From contig OX421508.1 in the NCBI GenBank assembly GCA_949126835.1, positions 14,400,272-14,464,271 of the forward strand: a DNA stretch of 64,000 nt. Reading direction: 5' to 3'. Source of the DNA: Anisus vortex. Lineage: Eukaryota > Mollusca > Gastropoda > Planorbidae. The notes under the pieces were generated by a model. That model was given only the letters and a program-made list of their open reading frames with translations, made no database searches and had not been told where the DNA came from. The number at the start of each line of letters is the position of its first letter. Positions within the stretch are counted from its first letter, which is position 1. The position numbers and the translations under genes were made by a program. Shown piece after piece: positions 53,801 through 62,550 of the stretch.

Positions 53801-56800
53801 CCATACACTTCTTCAAGAGCACGGTCGGTGCGCGCTCTGTACTCGTCCCAGAGTGCCTTCGAGTAGATCCACTTCCTAGGCCCGGAAGGTTCACCACTTG
53901 CTTTTCCTATATTGATAGTGACCAACTCGGGCAAATGATCACTCCCAACATCACCCAAGACTTCCATAGAGGTGCCAGCAGCCAGATCAGCACTCACGAG
54001 CGTGAGCTCCGGACTCTGGAAAAATGTAGGTGTGGTATCGGTACCCTGTAATCAAATCAGCGTCGTGCTGTTGCATAGCTCCTCCACCAGTCGTCCTGAA
54101 TTGTTGGCGATAGCATAGCCCCAGGCCGGTGACACCGCATTGAAATCACCTCCAATACAAGTGCGACAAAGATGTGCCTCCACGGTGAGGTCCAAATCTT
54201 TCTTCGGAGGGTTGTAGACGTTGGTCAGGGTGTAAGCCCTCCCATTCTTCAACACCTCCAGGATAAGGATATCGGTCTTGCAGCTGCCCTTTCTACGGTT
54301 CACTACGCGCGCTTGAAGTGAACTTCGGACAAGGGTTGCTAGCCCTCCACTGCCTCCCAAGCAGCAGGTGCATCGAACGACCGTATAATCCGTAAAAGAG
54401 GACACCCTCTTCTTCTTTATTTTGCACTCCTGGAACATTGCCTTGTCAATATCATACTCATGCAAGAGTTTTAGGATCTCTAGAGACTTGGGGATCAGGC
54501 CAAACACGTTCAGGTGCAGTACCCGGAGCAGGGCGCTCTTTTGGTACCTTCCTTTGCCTAGGTCATGACTGCCGTCGGACTGCCTCCGCATTCGTCGAGC
54601 ACAACTACTCGCAGGAGTCACCGTCGGGAATCGGCTGAACGCGGTCTTATTGTGACTAGCCTGACCACCCAAAGTGGGATTCCCCGGATGTAGGTCATAT
54701 ACACAGGGACACAGGGATCCATCAGCCCTGGTTTTACTGCCATTACGTAGGCCCCTTTGGCCTCCAGTCTTCCATGAATACTCACGTCTAGAGCGGCTAG
54801 ATTCTCTGGCAGGCCGGCAGCTGCTTTTCTGCTTCGCCTGGCAGAGGGTGACATTCGACTGTCGCTTGGCTGCAGCAGCGCCCGGGGTTTCACCATCCCC
54901 AGACTTTGCTTTTCCCGTACGGACAGAGATACTATGTACCTTGGGCCCCTGCAATTAGCGTTCTGCCCTAGAAGGTTCACCTGCCAAAACCTCTACCCTC
55001 CTTAGAGCGGTCTCACTTCCTGAGACTTCAGAACCGCGTGGTTCTTCTCCTGTGACGGAGGCTGGAAACTGACAGCTCACGTTGGTTGAGTATTTTTCGG
55101 TCAATGCCCCAACGCGACTTGGTAAGTGACCGGGGCAGTTCCACTGAGTAATACCCTGACTCGGGGGGTTCGGATTCGTTGTACAAGCTCCAGGGGGAGC
55201 GATCGCCCTGGGGGGCTATAGTGGTGACGTAGCAAAACAAACGATCGGCAATGCCTCTGCCGCACTACCTGCAGGACTCTGAGTAACGAGTCCAGGTCAA
55301 CCGTTTGCTGCTGTTTGTCCTCTATGTCGCTGAGGTACGTTTAGCACGACTTTCTCCAAAAGTCTGGGCTAGCCATCAGAGGACAGCTGGCTGAAATGCT
55401 ACAGTATTGGAAACTAGCTCAATCGCACTGGACCATAACCTTCTTCTGCGGACGCTAGGAAGGGCTGGGGCCTTACGCCATTAGCCGGCAGCAGAGTCCT
55501 ATCGTGTATTGCTTCACCAGTCCAGCTACACGAAGTTCCTAGGTGGAACTTGTCAGATCTGTGCTCCGTTACACCGGGTCACCACTGTGAGGTTACGTAA
55601 GTATTGGAACCAGCCCTGTACCACCAGTAACGCAGCAAATGGGCATGTTTTGTTAGTAAATGAGCAAATGGGACCGAAAATGTTGGTACACTATACATTT
55701 TTAGGTTCACCATGCATGTATAATCATTAAGACTTGTCAATTTCTTTTGCATTCCAAAGGCGTCGGGAAAATCCATCTATAGTACTTTCTGCATCAAAAT
55801 CTATATAAGCATTTTAGCGCGGCATTTTTTTATTTGTATAATTGTTCTAAAATAATATACTTGTATATAGACTTTTTGCGCATTAAATTATTTTCTAGAC
55901 AATGATTTTGTTTTCAGCCATGACTATGTTTATATCAACCTTCCCTGCGAACGGGACTGCACAAATAAGTTGCACCTTGACCGGTGGTCAGTTTCTCCTG
56001 CTGGCCATCTATCGAGCTGATCCGACATCTACAACAGGGTTCTCTCCCGTGGCGGCATTTAACGCTAACGACGCCCCCAGCCTTCAGCTTGACCCAAACC
56101 TTTACAGTGTCAACAAGTAAGTGTGTAGGCCTATGTAGGCTATGTATGTCATGTTTGTAGATTCCATAGCCCAAACAAATAAAGGCAGGCATTTCTGTAT
56201 TAGTTTTTGCCCTATATTTATAAATATATATAATTGATTTAAAATATAAAGGAAATGTGTCAGTTATGGGGATTCAAAAATTATTGAAAATAATAACAAA
56301 AAAACACAATAACGTTAAGTGGGCTTGTGCTAAAAAATTGACATATTGTATTGAGCAAAGTTTAATCATGATAGGATGACGGAAAGTGGGTCAACGCGTC
56401 TTCTATCTATTAACCACCCAACTAGAAAAAAAGAAAATAACAAAGTGAATATAAAGTATTTTTTTAAAGCTATTGTAATATTAAATAATAAATTAAATTC
56501 TAACTCAGAAATATGCGTAAATAATTAAATTAATTACCCATAAAGACACAGAGACAAAAACATTTTTTTTCCTAAACAAAAAAGTTAAATAAGTTATTCT
56601 TCCACCTAAATGTATACATTCTTCTGCCTAAATGGACAAGTATTAACGTGTATGCATGCATAAAAGGTCACATGAAATAACATTTCCGTTCTTATTGGAT
56701 CATTTTCTTCGAAACAATGTCTGTGTGCTACTTTACTGGTTGTACTCAAATTTGTTGGGGATTAAAATTTATTTCATTTCCAAAAGATGTTTACAAAATA

Positions 56801-59800
56801 AAAAAATGTATTGTGGAAGTCAGAAGTGAAAAATAACTTTTTAAAATATCAAACTTATTGCTTAATGCAAAAGATTTGAAAAGAATTATTGTTATTCGTT
56901 TTTATGAATTTACGCATTTTGTTTTTCAATAACCAAGAAAACGCAACTCTTGACTCATTTATTTTGTAAACAAATAAACATTTTACCTCACGCGACTGAC
57001 ACTTGAGTATTAATTATCGCCTACTCACTTTTGATGTTAAAAACGGATTCCTCCTAACTAATATTGTAACCTTTGTATAATTCTAAAAGACTAGAACTGG
57101 CCGTCGAGGTTGAAATCAATTGTCAAACACCAGCAAAAGCATGCGTTTTTTGTTTATTAGTTTAACAATAGAACAGGAAGTTCACGAACATTACAGTTTA
57201 AAAGGTCACACCTAATTAAGACTCCTCCATGTATACATTCTTCTACCTAAATGTATACATTCTTCTACCTAAATGTATACATTCGTATATGTAATTGTTA
57301 AATAAGTTATTCTTCTACCTAAATGTATACATTCTTCTACCTAAATGTATACATTCTTCTACCTAAATGTATACATTCTTCTACCTAAATGTATACATTC
57401 GTATATATAATTGTTAAATAAGTTATTCTTCTACCTAAATGTATACATTCTTGCACCTAAATGTATACATTCTTCTACCTAAATGTATACATTCTTCTAC
57501 CTAAATGTATACATTCGTATATACAATTAAATAAGTTATTCTTCTACCTAATTGTATACATTCGTATATATAATTAAATAAGTTATTCTTCTACCTAAAT
57601 GAATACATTCGTATATATAATTAAATAAGTTATTCTTCCACTTAAATGTATACATTCGTATATATAATTGTTAAATAAGTTATTCTTCCACCTAAATGTA
57701 TACATTCGTATATATAATTGTTAAATAAGTTATTCTTCCACCTAAATGTATACATTCGTATATATAATTGTTAAATAAGTTATTCTTCCACCTAAATGTA
57801 TACATTCGTATATATAATTGTTAAATAAGTTATTCTTCTACCTAAATGTATACATTCGTATATGTAATTGTTAAATAAGTTATTCTTATACCTAAATGTA
57901 TACATTCGTATATATAATTGTTACTCTGAACTACTAATAAAGCCTATAACTTAATCATTATTGACAACTATTATTCAAACGTGAAACTGTTAAAAGACAT
58001 TACAAAAAACAATCATCTTTTGGAATGTGTCCTGTTTACTCTAAGCTAGAACTAGTGTGAATGTGTCCTGTTTAATCTAAGCTAAAACTAGTGTAAATGT
58101 CTCCTGTTTACTCTAAGGTAGAACTAGTGTGAATATCTCCTGTTTACTCTAAGCTTGAACTAGTGTGAATGTCTCCTGTTTACTCTAAGCTAGAACTAGT
58201 GTGAATGTCTCCTGTTTACTCTAAGCTAGAATTAGTGTGAATGTGTCCTGTTTACTCTCAGCTAGAACTAGTGTGAATGTCTCCTGTTTACTCTAATTTA
58301 GAACTAGTGTGAATGTGTCCTGTTTACTCTCAGCTAGAACTAGTGTGAATGTCTCCTGTTTACTCTAAGTTAGAACTATTGCGAATGAAAACATTAAGGG
58401 ATTGTTATAGTCAGTGACACAATCAGTGGATAGTATTTGACGCATCTAATGGGTGCGTTAACAAAGTAGACAATCTGGTTGTTATCACTGACATTATGAT
58501 TGGCAGTCAACACTCTCCCACTAAAGGAATACGCCCCACACCTTTCCCTATCGTCATTTCCCATCTGTCCACACGCCATTCCTGTACAGCTAGTAGCATG
58601 GACTTACATTCTTAGTCTATCTGCGTTCTTCATTCACGCGAGTATACTAGAGGACAGAAGGGCAAAGAGTAAAGTAGTAATAATACATAAAGCATTAAAC
58701 TCTAAATTGGGAGTAAAAAAAAATACCAACCAATTACAATTCTCAGATAAACATAAGGACAAAAACAATTTTTTATGCCTTATGCGAGAAAAAATACATT
58801 TAGCTTAAGTAGTTCACTCTATCTCCCAGAGTGGCCTCCGGGCATGGAATGGGTTACCTGAACATACCAGTAACTAAACATTATTTAAAACACTAATAAA
58901 AATGCTAAACAAGACTCAGACCTCGGTTGAGCGTGGGACGCAATATTTTTCTTTGTAGAAGGAGCGTCATAAGACGATAAGATAAGTGTTGAAACTGTCT
59001 TAGTCTTTTAGAAATATTAAAATTAATAAAGCCAAATGAAGACGTCTTAATTATTTTGTTTAAATCCTCTGTTTATTAAATAACCAATAACTTTAGGGCC
59101 ACATCGATACATCACGTGACATAGCAATCATTAAACACTTTTACAAAAATCTTCTGTATTTTAATAACTAAGAAAAAATTACTTGTTTTCTTTTGGGGAG
59201 AAGCAAAGTGTTATTTTTTTTCTTTTTCAAAGTGTTATTTTTTTTCTATCTAGACACATTATGCAATGGGATTGTGTCATCACAAAAAGTAAATTACACA
59301 TACATCTAATATTTACGAGCCAATGTTTACTAAAAAATTCCTTAAAAAAAAACGTTTTTTTCCCATAAAATTGATTTTTTCAAAGCCAATAGACCTAAAG
59401 CTACACTCCCCTCCCCCCCCCCCCCAAGCATGTGTTGAAAGTGTAGGCCCCTATAGTTAGTATAAAGTATGTAGCTTTTACTTTCTCACTAAAGAAACGA
59501 TCACAGAAGCAGCAAATAAAATTTAAAAAAATAAAATAAAATACACTAAAAGAGAGACTAAGTCTATAGTAATAGTTTGGGGTCATCTCTACATGTTATA
59601 CTTCACTTGGTTGTTTTCTTCATTATGTGTCATTGTGACTTCACAGAACAACATCAGGTTTCACTAATGTCTTCACACTGAAGTTTAATAGAGTCCGATG
59701 TGTGGATGAATCAACATATAGATGTAGAGCGGCTGTTCCTGGATCTATTGTCACCGCGGAAGGATCTTCGAAACTTTTATGTAAGTTTTTGTCTCTATTT

Positions 59801-62550
59801 GCCATACAAAGTACTGAGTTAACTATTTCACTTTCTCCTAGTTTATTCTGTTATCAGATTTCATTACTGAAAATAAGAGACACTTGTTCTGTTATTGAAT
59901 TCTACACGACTACACCAATATGCTTACTTTCATGTCACAATATTGTATCTTAATATTTGTAGTAGGGCCAAGGGAGCAAATTCTTCTACGAAAGATAAAA
60001 AAGAAAATTATATGGATGATAGTTCTTCTTTTAAGCTTTAAATTATGGTACATGTAATATCGGAACAGTAATCTTTATCATTGTTGCTTCCCTTGTAAGA
60101 ATAGTGTACATTGGCTATGTTTCCAATGAATCCTAAACACTATGAACTATGAACTCTATATTGACAGTTTAGTCAACACAGCTCTAGATATGTCATAGTG
60201 TCGGATAAAGAATGTTATCAAACTATTGTACTTCTGCTTCATTGGTACATTACTACAACTACTACATCTAATATATTCTTTCAAAAATATATTTTGCATT
60301 TCACTTGAGTATACAGACAGCAATTTTTACAGAATACTATAGCATCATTACTACTACTACTACTACTACTACTAATAATAATAATACGACTCATTAGTAA
60401 ATAGATAGTTAGAGATATAAATAGACATAGATAGATCAAAAGACATTAAGAGGCGGCTGTCAGAACAACAACACTGGCTGTCAGAACAACAACACTGGCT
60501 GTCAGAACAACAACACTGGCTGTCAGAACCACAACACGACCAACCAAGCCTTCTATTGTGCCTCCTACAGAGCTTATAACAGCAGTTTATAAACTTATTG
60601 CCTTAATAGTGTAAAAAAAAATGTTTACAATGGTCGACCCATATAGTTGTATCAAATTCAAACTGCCAAAAATGTTGCACTGCCCTGCATTTATAGATAC
60701 ATATAAATAGATAAATATAAATACATAGAAGGATAATAAAAATAGAAGGATTTATAAAAAAGGATAAATAGATAGAAAACTACAACGATGTTATACAGAT
60801 ACAAATATAAAGCTAACATGAATAAACGTATTATTCTGTTCCACAGTACCTCCAGAGTATCAAAATGTCCGAGCCACTGTCCCGTCTCCAATGCGAGTAG
60901 GTCAAACAGTGACCTTGGTATGTTCCAGCATCGAGCTTAGAATTAACAATTCTACAGCAGTCTGGCAACTACAGAGACCTGCAGATCCCAATTTCTCCAA
61001 CTTTGTCTCCATACAGTTTCCAGAGGAAGTCTTGAGAGTAGAGGATTTGACCGGAACATCCGATGACATTGGGTAATGACCTTTGTATACTTACTTCTAG
61101 GCAGATGGTATTGGGTAATGATTGTATATTATACTTACTTCTAGGCGGATGATATTGGGTAATGATTGTATAGACTTACTTCTAGCCAGATGATATTGGT
61201 TAATGATCTATATAGACTTGCTACTAGGCAGATGATATTGGGTAATGACGTTTATAGACTTACTTCTGCGCAGATGATATTGGGTAATGATGTTTATATA
61301 CATACTTATAGGCAGATGATATTGGGTAATGATGTTTATAGACATACTTATAGGCAGATGATATTGGGTAATGATGTTTATAGACTTACTTCTAGGCAGA
61401 TGATATTGGGTAATGATGTTTATAGACTTACTTCTAGGCAGATGATATTGGGTAATGATGTTTATATACTTACTTCTAGGCAGATGATATTGGGTAATGA
61501 TGTTTATAGACATACTTATAGGCAGATGATATTGGGCAATGATGTTTATAGACATACTTATAGGCAGATGATATTGGGTAATGATGTTTATAGACTTACT
61601 TCTAGGCAGATGATATTGGGTAATGATGTTTATATACTTACTTCTAGGCAGATGATATTGGGTAATGATGTTTATATACTTACTTCTAGGCAGATGATAT
61701 TGGGTAATGATTTTTATAGACCTACTTCTAGGCGGATGATATTGGGTAATGAATTTTTGTAGACCTACTGAGGATAATATTATATAATGGTAAGGGGTAA
61801 TTTTCACTGTAGACTGTTACAGCTTTAGGTAGTTGGGCAATGATATTTTGGCAATGCCCTTTCTAAACATATAGCAGAATACTGGGCAATGATCTTTATA
61901 GTGCCGTTATACTTTTTCAACAACAGCAGCAAGTTTGTTTGGTACCTCAAAAGAATCATATTATAAAATCGGGCTTAGGAAAATAAGTAATTCATCAACA
62001 TTACGAAAATGGAAATTTGTATATCAAAGAAAAGATATGATAATTCAAAAGAATGATAAGTATAATTGATAAAAAGGCAATAATGTAAAGTATCCCGAGC
62101 CTGTGTTTTTACTGTAACAAAACTATTATGTATAAAGGGCTTTTTAAACGCTTTCTAATTCAGTAGATATTGGTGTTTTGTAACAAACTTCTGTACATCT
62201 ATTGTATTTAGACCAGTTTGTGTCATATCAATACTTTTATATGTTGCTTTTAAACGTTTAAAGTATGTCTAGTTACACATACAATGTTCTATGCATTATA
62301 TATTTAAATGTTAAAACTATGTCTAGATACACATACAATGATCTTCACATTATATGTTTAAATGTTAAAACTATGTCTAGTTACACATACAATGATCTTT
62401 ACTTTATTTCCAAATTTCAGGACATGTGTATATCGCAGTAATAACGTAGTAGTCCGAGCTTTTGGACTTTCAGCCAATGGCGACATTCTACGATGTCAGT
62501 CAAAGTCAACAGGAAGTGTATCGAGTCCTGCACCTATTCTGGTTATATAG
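41675..62550 (+). CDS. type II membrane protein with mucin stalk and two Ig domains (7 exons)
   Basis: Join of 41675-41869, 43598-43811, 48791-50755, 55918-56116, 59647-59780, 60847-61072 and 62421-62550: 3,063 nt, 1020 residues. All introns are GT-AG and phases agree (0, 1, 1, 2, 1, 2). Residues 1-108 are a cytoplasmic N-terminus ending in EKRRRMK, 109-133 a hydrophobic span, 137-790 a mucin-like stalk of TTTTTTP repeats for dense O-glycosylation, and about 792-902 and 903-1020 two Ig-like domains. The positive charge before the span and lack of a signal peptide predict type II topology. A cell-surface recognition or adhesion role is inference. No orthologue is recognised; there is no fibrinogen domain, so it is not a FREP. 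Confidence 0.82.
42715..43080 (+). mobile_element. LINE 3' end, family X, copy 2 (decayed)
   Basis: GATAGAAGGGTAAACAGTAA, AAATGGGTTGCCTGCACAAA, CCAGGAAAACTAGTAACTTA and CGCAATAATCATCTGTATAA follow the order of copies at 23.3 and 58.7 kb. It lies in intron 1 of the Ig/mucin gene. A small ATAGTAGTAATA repeat occurs inside. Confidence 0.75.
43108..43517 (+). repeat. 35-bp minisatellite, about 11.5 units
   Basis: The unit is GCCTGACACATAGTTTTATA + TTCTGAACATCTTTA. It ends about 80 bp before exon 2 of the Ig/mucin gene. Confidence 0.95.
43598..43811 (+). CDS. Ig/mucin gene exon 2 (transmembrane exon)
   Basis: The acceptor is ATATTACAG and the donor CTG|GTAATT; phase 0 to phase 1. It codes NPLSEEWAYPPLNLRPFGSA, a Ser/Thr stretch, the basic DLEKEKFQEKRRRMKCW, and then about 25 hydrophobic residues (ISLVLVLLIFAAGLLAAVF). 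The basic flank on the N-side sets a type II orientation. Confidence 0.85.
44030..44170 (-). mobile_element. tRNA-derived SINE, family A, fragment
   Basis: GTAAAGCCAGCACTGTGCAC + AGCCGCCTTTTCTTTACC and GACCTATTCAGAGCTGAGTA match the family A body. The promoter end is missing. Confidence 0.7.
44282..45353 (+). mobile_element. TIR element, family T, copy 1 (1.07 kb)
   Basis: Ends TTGACAAGTCTTAATGAGG (44282) and TTAAGACCTGTCAA (to 45353) are inverted repeats. Over most of its length it matches, in inverse orientation, the copy at 56634-57228; shared words include GTTGGACAATTGATTTCAAC, TCGACGGCCAGTTCTAGTCT and TAGCACACAGACAT. This copy has about 450 bp extra around 44840-45290. No transposase frame. 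The class is unknown. Confidence 0.75.
45355..46010 (+). repeat. 27-bp minisatellite, about 24 units
   Basis: The unit is TTTCAATGGGTGATCTTGGC + TGGGAGG. As 27 is divisible by 3, it gives open frames on both strands (a minus frame of 225 codons repeating PRSPIETSQ), which are not taken as genes. It starts immediately at the end of TIR element copy 1. Confidence 0.93.
46315..46404. mobile_element. right-end fragment of a hAT element
   Basis: GTGCCAAGTCTGGCACGCAT followed by GTGTCGCCGACCCCTG matches the right subterminal and terminal sequence of the 37137-39638 type. The left end is not found. Confidence 0.65.
47092..47600 (+). repeat. 27-bp minisatellite, about 18 units
   Basis: The unit is CTTCAATAGATTAGTGACAT + AGTCTAT. 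Variants ATAAGTGACACAGTCCAT recur together. It lies in intron 2 of the Ig/mucin gene. Confidence 0.95.
47640..48130 (-). pseudogene. reverse transcriptase fragment (non-LTR element)
   Basis: On the minus strand it reads SGFRPSRSTIEQIFNCRLHI near 48085-48030, and FADDI near 47685, the RT palm motif, with stops and shifts between. It is the remains of the central RT domain of an RTE- or Jockey-like LINE; the clade is not determinable here. Confidence 0.75.
48131..48790. other. end of intron 2, partly GC-rich repeat-like DNA
   Basis: 48300-48490 (CACACCTGGGGTGGAGGCCC, GGGCAGTGGTTAAGGTGGGT) is GC-rich compared with its surroundings and may be a SINE or another repeat. No second copy in the window. 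The rest is AT-rich intron. Confidence 0.4.
48791..50755 (+). CDS. Ig/mucin gene exon 3 (giant Thr/Pro mucin exon, 1,965 nt)
   Basis: The acceptor is TTCTTTTAG and the donor CCGT|GTAAGT; phase 1 to phase 1. After about 35 normal residues (GSIAAPLYQVVGSSNSQNLT, an N-glycosylation site) the exon becomes almost pure Thr with Pro every 7 or so residues, occasionally Gln, Asn, Ser or Ile, and ends TSSTSTVSTTRSTTRGTTTP. At the DNA level it is a degenerate ACA/ACT/ACC repeat kept open for about 1.8 kb. Other frames through it (Val/Gly- or Cys/Ser-rich) are shadows. Confidence 0.85.
50780..50890 (+). repeat. (GAATGGAT)-type imperfect repeat
   Basis: Runs of TGAATGGATGAATGAATGGA-like sequence. It lies at the 3' (left) end of the minus-strand LINE, where such tails are common, and just after the exon 3 donor. 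Confidence 0.85.
51155..52279 (-). pseudogene. LINE ORF2, connection and RNase H domain
   Basis: 52279-52013 has LRNLYLGAVRTQIDYSLPVQ and QNQTLRLICGTFRTAPTSA. An in-frame TAA follows, then 52006-51155 with EAYTDGSA, DAEMEAIRIA, FSDALSVLQAI and IPGHAGVAGNEIVDALAKKG. Asp, Glu, Asp and the HAG-x-x-GNExVD-x-LAK block are the RNase H active-site pattern. Confidence 0.87.
52200..52997 (-). pseudogene. LINE ORF2, reverse transcriptase core
   Basis: Contains QAGFRSGRSSMDQVTLL, AVVLDFKQAYDKVW, GLPQGSALSCTLFLAFINDL and LLFADDLVVW (catalytic FADD, near 52590), the ordered RT motifs. The frame is lost around LASTGWG; the connection region resumes in another frame at 52279. Confidence 0.9.
53086..53997 (-). 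pseudogene. LINE ORF2, endonuclease end and RT-proximal linker
   Basis: GDVGSDHLPELVTI is the final endonuclease motif (SDHLP), followed by the R/K-rich linker and GPFTRQELEYVLRQCKAKKA with PGLDVISNELI, the RT entry motif. Same frame as the previous part; it ends near VVPKAE through a frameshift before PISLTS. Confidence 0.85.
54052..54954 (-). pseudogene. LINE ORF2, apurinic-type endonuclease part
   Basis: Contains LLRVLHLNVFGLIPKSLEIL, TNVYNPP and the GGDFNA motif with downstream N-x-G-R-LVEEL, all characteristic of LINE endonucleases. A single in-frame TGA at 54052-54054 ends it; the next frame continues in register, reading SPELTLVSADLAAG then GSDHLP. Confidence 0.85.
55660..55744 (+). 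mobile_element. TIR element family T, end fragment (copy 3)
   Basis: GGGACCGAAAATGTTGG then CATGCATGTATAATCATTAA then GACTTGTCAA match the right end of copy 1 (45303-45353). It directly adjoins the 5' side of the LINE. Confidence 0.65.
55918..56116 (+). CDS. Ig/mucin gene exon 4 (Ig1, first half)
   Basis: The acceptor is TTGTTTTCAG and the donor AACAA|GTAAGT; phase 1 to phase 2. It codes SMTMFISTFPANGTAQISCT and then LTGGQFLLLAIYRADPTSTT. C810 in AQISC is the B-strand cysteine of an Ig fold. The usual core Trp is not obvious. Confidence 0.85.
56117..56633. other. start of intron 4 of the Ig/mucin gene
   Basis: AT-rich, no ORF. At 56584-56630 one unit of the array that continues at 57229 is found (TAAATAAGTTATTCTTCCAC), so the TIR element copy 2 split this array. 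Confidence 0.6.
56634..57228 (-). mobile_element. TIR element, family T, copy 2 (0.6 kb, inverted)
   Basis: Inverted relative to copy 1. Shared words include CAATTGTCAAACACCAGCAA, AAAGACTAGAACTGGCCGTC and ATTAATTATCGCCTACTCAC. Its left end is GACAAGTATTAACG and its right end TTAAGACTCCTCC; both are decayed versions of the copy 1 ends. It is inserted in a minisatellite. Confidence 0.72.
57229..57925 (+). repeat. composite minisatellite (20-bp and about 53-bp units)
   Basis: A short unit ATGTATACATTCTTCTACCTAA-like repeats in runs, combined with a longer unit ending CGTATATATAATTGTTAAAT + AAGTTATTCTTC. This is a two-level (higher-order) array. Confidence 0.93.
58024..58388 (+). repeat. 36-bp minisatellite, about 10 units
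   Basis: The unit is TAGAACTAGTGTGAATGTCT + CCTGTTTACTCTAAGC, with TCTCC/TGTCC variants. Intron 4. Confidence 0.95.
58640..58990 (+). mobile_element. LINE 3' end, family X, copy 3
   Basis: Frame fragments read AKSKVVIIHKALNSKLGVKK, then HKDKNNFLCLMREK, then a WNGLP-type tail (GGCATGGAATGGGTTACCTG). The 3' end GAGCGTGGGACGCAATATTT with GAAGGAGCGTC and AAGATAAG tail matches copy 1. Confidence 0.8.
58991..59646. other. intron 4, 3' part, no feature
   Basis: AT-rich. Contains two copies of AAAGTGTTATTTTTTTTCT near 59206-59250 and a C-rich run at 59408-59425. No ORF of interest. Confidence 0.55.
59647..59780 (+). CDS. Ig/mucin gene exon 5 (Ig1, second half)
   Basis: The acceptor is ACTTCACAG and the donor TTTTAT|GTAAGT; phase 2 to phase 1. 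It codes KTTSGFTNVFTLKFNRVRCV followed by DESTYRCRAAVPG. DESTYRC (878-884) fits the canonical D-x-[S/G]-x-Y-x-C motif of the Ig F strand, pairing with C810; C876 is an extra cysteine. Confidence 0.9.
59781..60846. other. intron 5 of the Ig/mucin gene
   Basis: Contains (ACT)n at 60348-60372 and a 21-bp repeat GGCTGTCAGAACAACAACACT in four units at about 60455-60540. Otherwise AT-rich without ORFs. Confidence 0.7.
60847..61072 (+). CDS. Ig/mucin gene exon 6 (Ig2, first half)
   Basis: The acceptor is TTCCACAG and the donor TTGG|GTAATG; phase 1 to phase 2. It codes PPEYQNVRATVPSPMRVGQT then VTLVCSS and NNSTAVWQLQRP: B-strand C928, C-strand W942 and an N-glycosylation site at N937. If the donor were skipped, the reading frame would meet TAA at once (GG GTAA). 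The donor region is amplified in the following intron. Confidence 0.87.
61073..61765 (+). repeat. 42-bp minisatellite derived from the exon 6 splice donor, about 16 units
   Basis: The unit reads GTAATGATGTTTATAGACTT + ACTTCTAGGCAGATGATATTGG. The block GATGAYATTGG|GTAATGA of each unit copies the exon 6 end and donor (GATGACATTGG|GTAATGA, 61061-61079). The block ACTTACTTCTAG supplies an acceptor-like AG 14 nt before each donor copy. As 42 is divisible by 3, both strands show about 200-codon open frames, which are not genes. Confidence 0.93.
62255..62405 (+). repeat. about 60-bp tandem repeat, 2.5 units
   Basis: The repeated block is TATGTCTAGTTACACATACA followed by ATGATCTT and ATGTTTAAATGTTAAAAC. 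It ends about 15 bp before the exon 7 acceptor. Confidence 0.85.
62421..62550 (+). CDS. Ig/mucin gene exon 7 (Ig2, second half, stop)
   Basis: The acceptor is CAAATTTCAG at phase 2. It codes GTCVYRSNNVVVRAFGLSAN followed by GDILRCQSKSTGSVSSPAPI and ends at TAG 62548-62550. C1003 in ILRC pairs with C928. The last 8 codons and the stop belong to the first unit of a 37-bp tandem repeat, so the native C-terminus may have been altered by the repeat. Confidence 0.78.

Larger units (their letters stand above)
50895..55640 (-). mobile_element. I-clade-like LINE with endonuclease, RT and RNase H (inactive)
   Basis: A near full-length ORF2 on the minus strand. It runs from the endonuclease (54954-54052) through a linker and RT (53997-53086, 52997-52200) and connection (52279-52013) to RNase H (52006-51155) and a terminal Cys/His-type tail with LLLDCPALQEER (about 51010-50980). 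The presence of RNase H after RT places it with I/R1/Loa-type elements; snail I-clade elements such as Nimbus are known, but membership is inference. About 0.7 kb upstream (54960-55640) is the probable 5' region. Confidence 0.85.

Noticed and set aside
61166..61807. About 200-codon frames on both strands of the 42-bp array
   Set aside because: Repeat artefacts within intron 6; no splice connection.
55918..62550. Identification of the Ig domains as a fibrinogen-related protein (FREP)
   Set aside because: FREPs are secreted, with a signal peptide and a C-terminal fibrinogen domain. Here there is a type II membrane span and no fibrinogen sequence in the window.
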